Below are positions 27,301 through 37,935 of a DNA stretch of 64,000 bases, one piece after another. Within the stretch, counting starts at the first letter, position 1; each line of letters opens with the position of its first letter. The stretch lies in NCBI GenBank assembly GCA_020086605.1, contig JACBWW010000004.1:38107230-38171229 (forward strand), given 5' to 3'. A program made the translations under genes and the position numbers. The notes under the pieces were generated by a model. It was not told the origin of the DNA. It made no database searches and saw nothing but the letters and a program-made list of their open reading frames with translations. Origin of the DNA: Lanius collurio. Its lineage: Eukaryota; Chordata; Aves; Passeriformes; Laniidae.

Positions 27301-30080
27301 TACTGTTTAATTAAGATGTGGTATTGAGATAGATATGAAGAGCCCTTCACTTAAATCAGATTTATTGCTTCCACCTTGTTAACCTTTATCCTCAGCCACT
27401 GACCATTTTGTTACACAGTGGGCCACAGATTTCACATTTATGGCTTTTCTAAAGTGCACTTGTCAACTTCCAGTATAAAACCTGACATTCATATCATCTT
27501 GGAAGCTTGATAACAAGTGCTGCAAGTGCCCAGCATGAGGCTGCAAATATAAAAATGTATTCCACAACACTGAGGGGCCATCATGAGTGTCCTTTGTTAA
27601 TTATCAGGAGAACAAATGACCTTAGATTAATGTGGCACAAGAAAAACATTGCAGATTTCTAGACTGAAAAAAGAAGCATTTTAAAAGGCTAGTTATCTAG
27701 AGAAATAACTCTTTGAGCACCTCTGGCAGCACTATATTTAAGCAAAACAGAAGAATGGAAATAAAAGGCTAGTTCTTCCATTGTCCACAGAGAAGTATAA
27801 GGAGGAAGTGGGTTTTTTAGGAAGATTTAAAATACAGGAACTGCAGTCCTCAAAGAAAATGGTCAGCCCAAAACCAATCAGTTTTTAATGTGAAATTTAA
27901 AATATATTTTTTTCCCAGGTGCATCACTTTACGGTTCTCTACCTTAGATTTCACAAGCTATTTTCATTACCCAAGCTGTCTCCTACAGCAGATTTTTAGT
28001 CCTTCTCTGTCTACCCTCATCCTTTTTATCTGGAATACACCCACTTTTCCACAGCCTTCATGAGTGTGTTAATCAGCACAAATGGAAGCAGCAACCCAGC
28101 AAATTCCATCAGTGACCTCCCTCCATTCAAACAGTGGATTACCTATGCTTGTTTCCTAGCTCCTTTGGAGCAGTGGTTCTCACATCACAGTTTTCCCTCT
28201 TACCTCATCTTCTCAGCTCTTATAAAGCACTGAAGAGTCACTCTACAAAGCCATTCTATACAGATGTGTCAAGGCAGGAAAGAAGTAAGGAGTGGAGTTT
28301 GAAGGCAAGCACCCATCTCAGGTTTCATGAAGGGACTTACACACACATTCCCCCCCTCTCCTTGCCTGCCACCACTGTTGTCCAAGCCAAACAATTCACT
28401 GTTTGACTTTCCATAAAATTTACCAACGAAAAAATTACTTGGCCCCAGGGCACTCAGAGATGGGAAAAGTGACAAAATACATGCAGTTGAAAAATAAGCA
28501 AAGCACATAATGTTTGCTTTCTGTTACTGCTTGGCAGTGATCTGTGTCATCTGAGAGTTCTGCACTCTTGACTATCTTTGAACACTACTTCAACCAGGAA
28601 GGAATTGATTTCATAGCACAGGGCTTTCAAGTCCTCTGCAAAACCTTTTACTCTACTTTTTTTCCACGGATACATTTTTATCTATTCCTATGATTTGAAA
28701 AGTAAACAGCAGCTTGCTTTTTTTGATATTTTCTCCTGCATAGCAAGAATTTTTCATTTTCTTCTTTAACTTCTCTTTTATCATTTCCTGCTTTTACGTC
28801 TCTGATTTTTCTACAAGCTAAAACCATCCAATTTAGTCTCATCAATTCAGTATTTCTTACAACACACACAGGAATCAAGTGTATACTTGTTAAAAGTGTA
28901 ACCACAGGACTCTCTGAGTGCATTAAAGGATGTTCCTTTCCCTCTTCCTCAGAAGACTGTGCTTGCAGCTATTTAGGAAGATTTCACTGAAGACTGAATG
29001 CCACGTTCACTGTTATCTGAATAAGAAATTGTGTTTTAGGAAAAGCCCAGGGAGTTCAAAGCTAACTTTATATTCATTTAATTGAAAATCAAACCCACTC
29101 TTTGTTCTCAAGAACCTTCTTGCTTTAAAGGAAATTAAATGTTTAGGCTTCCAATAAAATTCATACATTGATTGTTCTTAAGACACGTGAAGTTTCTAAA
29201 CAGTTTTGTGCTTATATTAACCGATTAATTGGACAAAAGAAATGCAGTGGCAGTATCTGAGCAACTGCTGTGACATGAAAATTCTGTACATATCAGATGC
29301 AATGGCACCGATCAATGCCATGACAGAAGAGAATCGAGTGTTTTGTTTTGTTTTCCTCTAAAATGGACACAGTATGTTATTACACATTTTCCTTAAGCTA
29401 TGACATTGCAAATTTTTCCATTTTGTCCTATCAAAAGGAAATACTTTTAGCTTTCAAGAAATGGTTTTTATTTCTAAGGCATCTACTCACTCATTCAACA
29501 ATGCAATTTCAGCATAGGTAATAAGAGCATGGAGTTAATAATCCAGCTTTAAATATCACAGTAGTAAGAGCTGTCCTCATATCTCAGCTGAATGAATTCA
29601 GGAGGAATTAAAAGTCTTTAAGTTCACCCTCAAAAATCTCGTATTTGGATGCAGTATAACCCTTCATGATAACAAACTTTCAAACAGGGTCAGCACACTG
29701 AAACTGCTGCTCACCCACGTGAAAAGAGGCTGATGAATCCCCATTAAATAGAGATGTCCAATTGAAATGCAGAGGTCTTTGGCATCAAGAGAGCTTAACT
29801 TATTTAAGGTTTTATAGCTAAACACTGTGACCTTCAAATGGATATGGATCTGAATATTAATTTAATAATGAAGTAATGAATTCACAAGGTAGAAAGGGGT
29901 TTTTTGGTTTGTTTTTCTTTTTTTTCAGAGCAGACAGAATTTAATCTTTACTTTCTAGATGGTATTTTAGGAATTTACAGATGGCATTGTTAAATACACT
30001 ACTTCCCTGCTATTTCAGTCTTGAGGTGAGATTTCTTCCAGATATTCTGTTAAAAAAGCTTAAAATACTAGTATCAGGAT
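21392..30080. other. AT-rich non-coding DNA, no gene seen
   Basis: About 8.7 kb without a recognised gene. It holds a T15 run at 22708-22722, a short GGTT run near 22788-22803, and a moderately GC-rich block at about 23380-24180 with no known repeat seen. A short imperfect hairpin lies at 27111-27139. The segment 29206-29340 is compact, non-repetitive and carries a homeodomain-type ATTAATTGG core, which is the look of conserved non-coding DNA, but no alignment is available. Open frames are all about 106 codons or shorter and unrecognised. Confidence 0.5.
22708..22722. repeat. T15 homopolymer
   Basis: Fifteen consecutive T bases with no recognisable retroposed body adjoining on the minus-strand 5' side. 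Simple repeat only. Confidence 0.9.
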
Positions 30081-30262
30081 AATTCTTCACAGAAAGAGTG
30101 GTTGGGCATTGGGCTGCTCAGGGAGGTAGTGGAGTCACTGTTCCTGGAGGTGTTTAAGGAAAGACTGAACGTGGCACTCAGTGCCGTGATCTTGTTGACA
30201 AGGTGGTGTTTGGTCATAGGTTGGACTCTATGATGTCAAAAGTCTTTTTGAATCTAGCTGAA
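30081..30262 (+). mobile_element. CR1 LINE fragment, 3' end, severely 5'-truncated
   Basis: The segment matches, from memory, the last 180 or so bases of a CR1 retrotransposon. It includes the region encoding the end of the reverse-transcriptase ORF (AGTGGTTGGGCATTGG, GGAGGTAGTGGAGTCACTG, TGGAGGTGTTTAAGGAAAG) and the 3' UTR-like GGTCATAGGTTGGACTCTATG stretch. The wording resembles CR1 subfamilies that encode VVESPSLEVFKKRLD-type C-termini. The frame is no longer open. The terminal octamer repeat is decayed. Strong 5' truncation is the usual outcome of CR1 insertion. The element is inactive. Confidence 0.9.
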
Positions 30263-33200
30263 TTTAAAAAATAAAATCTTAATAATAAAAGTGGAATTTA
30301 TTTATAAAATAATTTTTACACAATTTCTGTTAAAGTACTAAAAAAATAAAAATATTTTGGGTAAACTCTGACCAAGCATGAGTGGATTTTACAACTTTAT
30401 GTTATGCTTAGCATTTATAAAGATTAATTGTGAAACTTCTTTTCTTCATCTGTCTACTCAGATATTTAGCACTAAAACTGGAGTAAAAAGTCAATCCCAT
30501 CCAGACTAGATCTCAGCAAATCTAATATGCTGTAAGCCCCAAGACAGGATGGCAAAAATGTTTTTGACTTAGTCCTCCTTCAAAACTATGAAAGTCTGTC
30601 ATTCTAGGGCCAGATTCAGGTCTTACTGTCCCATTCAACTGTAATTTGACATCATTTATTAACAGTTTCTCTCTATGATTTGCTGTCCATCAAGAATAAC
30701 TTTGCAGGTTAATAAAAAGTTTATGCTTAGCTGACATTTATAAAGCCTAAAATCAGAAGACGAGTAATTCCAAGAGAACATGAAAGCTGAGCAAAGGAAC
30801 TTCAGTTGCTCGTAACTTTCTCAGCATAAGAAGTTCTCCAGAATGAGAACTATTTCTGTATGAAGAGCTTTCCCTCACAAAGACCTGCTCTTATGCAAAC
30901 AAAAGCATTAGGCTTGCTTTGAAATTAAACAATGTTCGCAGGCTATACCTCCTTCCTGAGGCTTTTTTGATAAAGAAAATATATATATAAATTCTGCTTC
31001 TTATCTTCCTTGTCCTCTGTACTTCTGTGTGGGAATCCACGCTGGGTTTAAAATTAATTTGTAATTGATTCTTATATAGCCACAGGTGTCAACTGGAAAC
31101 ATTGAGATAATATAAGTTTTCATTTGATATATGCAAGAATAAGAATATAAGAAACACTGATGAATACACAATTTCATGTTGGAAAAACATCAGTGTGAAC
31201 CAAGAAATATTCTTGCACATTAGAAAAATGAAATAATTAAATTTTAGAATTAAGCAAATTAATAGTCACAATCTATACTTGCCTTTTGACCATCACATAC
31301 ATCTTTTAACAAAGACTTACTTACATCTTCTAACAACTACAGAGATTCAAGTACATAATTTTTAAAGTTCTTACACCTCTTATCTGAGAAGAGGAAAAAA
31401 ACACCAGCTTTCTCTTTTCTGCTTTTTGACTACCAAGGGAAGAACAAACATTTTAAACCGTCACTGCAAAAAGTTTGCAGTTCCAGGTGTGTAAGGACAA
31501 GCCTTAGGGGCTGTTACTGAGCTGGAAAGAAATATTTTGGGACATTTTGGGCTGGTTCTTTTGGGGAAGAACTGAGGCATGCCACTGGCAGGAGGCCCTT
31601 TGGGACAGCTTCTTTCTCTGCCCCAACAATGTTCAGGCAAAATTTCATTTTCAGTCCACCTCACTCAGTTCTGTAAAAAGGTCTATGGAAAACATCTTGG
31701 AAGAAGACTTTTAAGCTACTAAAATGCAGTGGACTGCCATCTGAGCCTCACAAGAGAGTAAACATGCCAGTAGGGACTGGCCAAGATTTACATCCTTGCA
31801 TGGTGATAGCCCAGGTTTGCTGCTGCTGTCATGAAACCATTGACTTGGCAAGTTCATCAGCATAAACTTAAATAAGATGATCCTTTTCTTTTGGAAGTGT
31901 AATTCCTGTATCAGCAATCAACATAATTTCCGTGTGAAAGCTTGAGGAGGCTGCTGCTCCCAGTGACTTTCTGAATCGACTACACAGATCACCAGGGGTG
32001 TAAAATGAGCAGTGCTTGTGCAGCCAATATTCATTTTAATGCACATGAATAAATTTCCCTGGATCATAAAGCAAAAGGATAAAAGTAATCATAAATATTT
32101 ATCACAGTTATAAACATTTTGAAATAATTTCAAATGTCTCACATGTACAAAAAGAAGATTTTTAACAAATAAAGTGTGTGAGAAAACGGATGATTTCTAC
32201 TAAAACATCTGAGTCCTTAAAAATAGTTTTCTAACTCTGGAAGCTAGTCAGCCTAAACCTTTTTTCTTGAAGTTTTTTATATTTTGGACAGTAAATTTTA
32301 GATGTGCTTAAAAGGCCCGAAGGAAGTAATAAAAGTTTAAAAATATATCAGTACTTCTGATAAATTTGGAGGAAATCTCTTATTCACCTAAAGAAGAGAA
32401 GCTGTTATATAAAAATGGGAAAATTCAGAAATATTTCAATCAATATTTACTTGTAATTAATTTAATATGTTTCACTTATTCATGTGAGCTGTTTTATTAT
32501 CAGAAGCTTCAAATTAGGCATGTATTTGAGTGCAACTCAAGTTATTATTCCAGTTCAAGATAAAAATCTTTATCACCAATTTAACCTTCTATGTATCTTG
32601 TAAATATTCAGGCTATGCTAGCATTAAGATGCGTTTAAAAACTGCTGACTACTGAATATTAGCTTTTTAATTGGCTTCTCATTAGCTAGAAGAATTTTCC
32701 ATGATCCCTGATCACCTTGCAGAGTGAGCTAATGTGTACTACCATGACAGCACAAATGTGTTTGCATGATACAAAAGGTCCACGATCTGTTCTGCATTAT
32801 CTGATGAAATGCAGCCTTGCTGGAAGGCTTTGAAAATGAAGATGTGTAACACATTTTAAAATAACTACAAATCAAAAATATAAAAATTCATTGCAAAGAA
32901 CAGCAAGCAAAAAAAATCCCCCAAACCCTCCATATAGGAGGGTTTCATACAAAAGATTTATCATAACCCAGGAGATATGCAGAAATGTTTCAAATTCCCC
33001 AAACCAGATCTTGTTTACATTTCGAGGAGCTGTAGCAAAATGTACAGATAACTACTTTCATTGCATTTTCCTTGTTAACTTATTTTAAAACATTTGCATA
33101 GTACAACAAATTTACAGGGCACATCAGAAACATACAGATAAACATGCTTCCCGCCCAGACCTAATTACACTGTATGATTAGTGATCAAATATTTTATTAT

Positions 33201-33620
33201 TTGCAGTCAGTGCATTCACTTTTATGTAAATGGAGACAGTTTACAAGCTGGTATCCTGATTTTTCGGGACTCCAGAAGACCAAGTAAGGGGCTGCTCATA
33301 TGAACTGGAAGAGCAACTCCCAGGAACTGTCCCCAAAATGCTGCCTGTCATCTCTTTAGCACTAATTGGTGCTGGAAAGAAAGAGATCCACTTAAGATCC
33401 ATTTAAGATGCAGGGCATGGAACTTACTGTCTTCTGAAGATACTCAGCAAGGAATAAATTTTTTATCATTACTGGTTTTTGGGTTTTTTTCTCAGAAAGA
33501 TGATCTGGCACACATTGAAGCTCCTACTTTAAGCCAAAATTCTATGGTCATTATATAAAATACCTTTATGTAATTTGTTGGTTTTATTGAAGTGTGATCC
33601 AGGGAAATTACTCAACAGTT

Positions 33621-33638
33621 AAAAAAAAAAAAAAAAAA
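33621..33638. repeat. A18 homopolymer
   Basis: Eighteen consecutive A bases. I looked upstream for a processed pseudogene or SINE and recognised none. Confidence 0.95.
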
Positions 33639-34505
33639 GAGGAAAGCTAGCCTGTCATTGCACAATCTTTTTGATAATTTAAAAGTATGAATCAAAATAT
33701 ATTTGTCATTAGATTGCACATCATGCAGGGTGTAAGCATTTTAGAAAGAAAACTATTTTAAGGAAGGCTAGGAAAATTATTAAATATAAGAGAAAAAATA
33801 CAAAATTTTCTTAAGATACACTTCTAGGAAAACAAAAAAACTGATTTGCAGCATCATTGGCTCAACAGAATAGCTCCAAATATTTGACCAAGATCAAACA
33901 GAAACAATATCTCAGCTGAAAACTGGAGTGACCTTCATAGCCTTCAGCCTGACCTCTGTTTGCCATTGAACATTTCCATATTAATTTAAAATATTTATTA
34001 ATAGCTGCTTGTCTCATTTAGCTTGCTGCCCAGTACTTCTAAAACTCCACTGATAACCAGCGAAACAATTCCAGGGTAGTGAGGAGAAAAATAAGCTGTG
34101 TGATTTGATTACCTTTTCAACAAAGTCTTGTTGAATGAAGCATGCAAATAAAAGGAAGAAGCATTGCAAAGTCAGTTTTCATTTAGCAGGAAACAATTGC
34201 TAAGGGCTGGAGTCTTCTTTGAACCCCAAGTTAAAACCAAAACAAAATCAAATTCTTTTTAGTGGTGCCAATGATTGACCACACAGCCAAATGAAAACAT
34301 GGATTCTGTAATTATTCACACATGGAATGCTTTCTGAAAGATAAACTTCATCCAGACAGGAGTCATGTCTTGGCCAAAACCAATTTTTTGAGTTGAATAG
34401 AGGAGAACATGGGTCAAATATGAGGGCTACTGAAACAGAAATAACCTGGTAGTATGACAGATATTTCCAAGAACAAACTTTTTGGATTGAAAAAATGAAT
34501 ATATC

Positions 34506-34522
34506 TTTTTTTTTTTTTTTTT
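34506..34522. repeat. T17 homopolymer
   Basis: Seventeen consecutive T bases. The downstream sequence does not match, on the minus strand, any retrogene I recognise. Confidence 0.95.
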
Positions 34523-35363
34523 ATGTTCTCTTCAAGTTTGTGTTTGGTTTTGTTTTTTTCCATTACTGCTACATCATTAGCCTTTCACCAAAAAGAAAAA
34601 AAAAAAATGCCACTAGAATAAATCTTGAAAATAGGAAAAAATTTTTTCACATCTTCTAAGATAAAGTTGTTTACCCAGGACTTATTTTTAGGCTTTGCTC
34701 TGTGTTCCTGTTACATATTTGTAATTTCAGAGGATAAGTAGCACTGTTGCATTACTTGGAACAGCTATTTAAATTACTTATTCACATGTCTATTAATAAA
34801 ATCTCTTTTGAGGCTTCCTAGCTGTATTTGTCAGATTTGCCTGCCATACTTGCTATCAAGGTCTCATTCATCTCTATACCATATTTGCAATTCTTTGTAA
34901 AATTGCCTAATTTTTCATTGTCATCATATTTCTGCTATAATTCTTTTAGGCTGAAATTCATCTTGTTTCAAAAGTTTTTTCAAGGCTTGTGTACCACTGA
35001 AATACCACCTTAGCTTTCAAAATAATGCTTCGTGCCAATCATAGATGAAGTAGGATTGCAATCTCTGAGGCTACTTGTCCATTTTTTGTTATTATTTATG
35101 GATAGCCAATTGAGAATACTTCAGAGAAAAAATCTCTGTGTCTTGTTTACTAAATTATACCTCCACTACCTGAAATTATTGTTTTCCTGTTGTTAAGTGT
35201 ATATTTCAAGGTCTGTCAACTGGTTGTATAAGCCTGACATTAATGGAAATGCCTGGAGAGCTGATTTGCTAAAATAAAAAACTTTTGGAGCTGGAAAAGC
35301 CCAGCCACTGTGGAATCCATGATGTAGTTTCAATAGAGGTTAAAAAAAGTGAAAGTGACTAGG

Positions 35364-35470
35364 TTTTTTTTTTTTAATTTTTTATTTTTTTTATTTTTTT
35401 TTACTAATATACTGTATTTAATTGTGGTTCGTGGTTTTGGTTTTTTAATTTTTTTTTTTTATTATTATTA
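35364..35470. repeat. T-rich low-complexity region
   Basis: Several long T runs interrupted by single A or AA, then after a 35-bp gap a T6-AA-T14 run leading into ATT triplets. It is low-complexity DNA, likely variable in length and error-prone in the assembly. Confidence 0.9.
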
Positions 35471-36954
35471 AATATACCTAAGCATATAGACAAGAAGAAA
35501 GTAAATTGTTATTTAAAAAGAATATATTGCATTGAGGCATAATTGTTCTTATTCCAAAGTCCATCCCTCCCTATCTTCCCTCCTTATTTCTGGAGGAATC
35601 CTTGTTAAAAAGTGAGGAGTTTAGTAGTTTAGTATTCCTGGGCAATAGATTTTATCTGTGTAGAGAACTAGAAGTTCATTTTAAATAACATTTTTTCCAC
35701 ACGTTGAGTTAGAAATTGGACACCTGTATTTTATTTCTATTATAAAATAGATAAACTTGACCAATCTCCCAGGTATTGTCCAGCATAAGTTTATACAAAA
35801 CATTTTATCTTTTTACAGATACAACCTTAGAGTTAATATGTTATGTCTGAATATTTGTTGAAGTATTTAATGTATTAGATAAACCAACAACATGGTTTTT
35901 TACCTATTAGAACGTGTTTGCTACTTTTTTGAAGTGGAATGAATACTTATATGCATTAAGCCATTAGCAACTCAGAGCTTTGTTCAGCTTCTTGGAGCAC
36001 ACGTTGAGTATACTGTATTATTGACTCATCCCTCTTCTTGGCTTAGTTTGCTATTTAATCTTTTTAGAAAAAAATAAACTAAAGAGAGACAAATAAGTAA
36101 TAGTGGTAGTTCTTAAGTCTATTACTTCAATTAACTTAAAAAAGAACAATTAGTTCTCACTATCTAACTAAACTACCACAAGAGCATTGAGGGGGTAGAA
36201 ATGTCTCAAGATTCTGGAATTTCAGCTGATTGTCAGTACATAAATACCATCAGCTGGAGTTATCAATGAATGCAATTTCTGTAAAAATAAAGATGTAGGG
36301 GAAGTATTTTTTTCCCCTGGTTCCCTCTAGTATAAACCAGCTAAAAATCTCTACATTGACTCCTAGTAATTATTCTCAAACACTTCAGGAACTGTCAAGA
36401 TCATTTTTTCTTTAATGCACTTTTTTTTATTCTCCACATAAAAATATGAATTCTTGAAAACACGAAAACATCAGAAAATAGGTGCAGAATAACAGGATTT
36501 TTTTTAAAGCACTGAAAATTGAAAAGAAACACTTCAGCAATAACAGAACATGTTGTTAGATGTAATCTTTCTAAAAAGTGCTACGGAAGAGATTCAATCA
36601 TTATTTCATAACCATATGTTTCTTTTCTTATGAAGTCTAGGAATCTGTGGAACCTTGAAATTGTTCTAAAATTATATTATTCCTACATGCAAACTATAGT
36701 TGGCTTCTAGGAAATCTTGGTTTAAATGCAATTTCAGTAGTAAAGTAAAAAAGAATATGAATTAAAAAGTCAAAGAAAGTTCTCAGAAGAGTATTGTTAA
36801 CATAATTATAAGGGAAAACATAAAGAGCTTTTTTAGGATGCAACAGTCAAGAAGTATATTGTGGCACCCCTTCTGTAGGACACACTGTTTAATGCAGGGA
36901 CTTGGGCATTTCAAACACGTTAGGAAAGCTATGACTTTTTCAATTACTGTTCCT

Positions 36955-37935
36955 TTCACAGAATGATTGAACAGTTGGGGTCTTATAATGGGCCTCTAGT
37001 CCAACTCACCACATTCAGTCTGACCTTGAATGTTTCCAGGGACAGGGCATCTGCCGTATCTATATGCAAATCCTTTCAATGTAGTATCACCTTTGTTGTA
37101 AAAGTCTTCTTCCTTGTATCTAATTTAAATCAACTCTTTTTTGGTTTAAAACCATTGCCCCTTATTCTATCACAATAGACACTGCTATCTGTCCCCATCT
37201 TTCCTATAAGCCTCTTTTAGGTACTGAAAGGCTGCTCTGAGGTCTCACCAGACTTTTCTCCAGGCTAGACAATCGTAACTCTCTCAGCCTCTGTTCATAA
37301 GAGAGGTGCTCCAGCCCTCTGACCATCTTCATGTCCCTCTTCTGGACTCAATCCAATAGGTCCACATCATTCTTGTGTTAGGGGCCCTGAAAATGCAGCC
37401 CTCCAGGAGGGAACTCATGAAAGTGTTGGTCACACTCCTTTTGATGCAGCCTGGTATGCGTTGGGCTCTCTGGGCTGCAAGCAGGCACTGTTGGCTCATG
37501 TTCAGCCGCTCATCCAGCAGTACCCAGTCCTTCTTGGCAGGGCTGCTCTTGATTCCTCCACATCCCAGGCTCTACTGATGCCAGAGTTGCCCTGAACCAG
37601 GTGCAGCACTTTGCACTTGGCCGTGTTGAACTTTACGACGTTCTAATGGACCTATTCCTTGGGCTTGCCCAGGTCTCTTTGGGCAGCATCCCATGCCTCA
37701 GGCATGTCAACCACACCAATTTGCTGAGGGTGCAGTCAATCCCTTCATCTATGTCGTTAATGAAGACATTCAACAGTAGTGATCCCAATGCAGACCCCTG
37801 AGGGACAGCCCCTGTTACCAGCGTCCATCAGGACATTGAGCCATTGACAACTACGATTTGGATGTAACCCTCCAACCAATTCCTCATCCATGGGACCATC
37901 CACCCATCATATCCATACTTTGCTACCCTTGGGGT
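36955..37935 (-). mobile_element. CR1 LINE, about 1 kb of the 3' part, antisense to the plus strand
   Basis: This is the longest transposon copy in the window. The 3' end lies at the low-coordinate side, where the plus strand reads CACAGAATGATTGA (reverse complement of the ATTCTGTG-type CR1 end). Going up in coordinate come familiar CR1 phrases in reverse complement: CATAAGAGAGGTGCTCCAGC at about 37297, CACACTCCTTTTGATGCAGC at about 37430, GCAGCACTTTGCACTTGG at about 37602, TTGCTGAGGGTGCAGTCAAT at about 37721 and GACCCCTGAGGGACAGCCCC at about 37793. These encode the palm-to-C-terminal part of the CR1 reverse transcriptase on the minus strand. The frame is interrupted and the open frames on the plus strand here are antisense shadows. 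Compared with the family as I remember it, some tens of bases appear missing near 37395-37415. The 5' truncation point at about 37935 is approximate. Confidence 0.95.

Larger units (their letters stand above)
30263..36954. other. AT-rich non-coding DNA, no gene seen
   Basis: About 6.7 kb with no gene recognised. Simple tracts are A18 at 33621-33638, T17 at 34506-34522 and a T-rich region at 35364-35470. The block 32640-32860 is free of simple repeats and contains several TAATTG/ATTAG-type homeodomain cores, making it a weak candidate for conserved regulatory DNA. Open frames (such as 31461-31664 minus) have no familiar motif. Confidence 0.5.

Noticed and set aside
33590..33638. A18 run as the possible tail of a processed pseudogene
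   Set aside because: The upstream sequence matches no mRNA I recognise and has no visible target-site duplication. Similar A or T runs occur at many places in the window.
36963..37801. Three plus-strand frames of 66-71 codons
   Set aside because: They are antisense to the minus-strand CR1 copy that covers this region.
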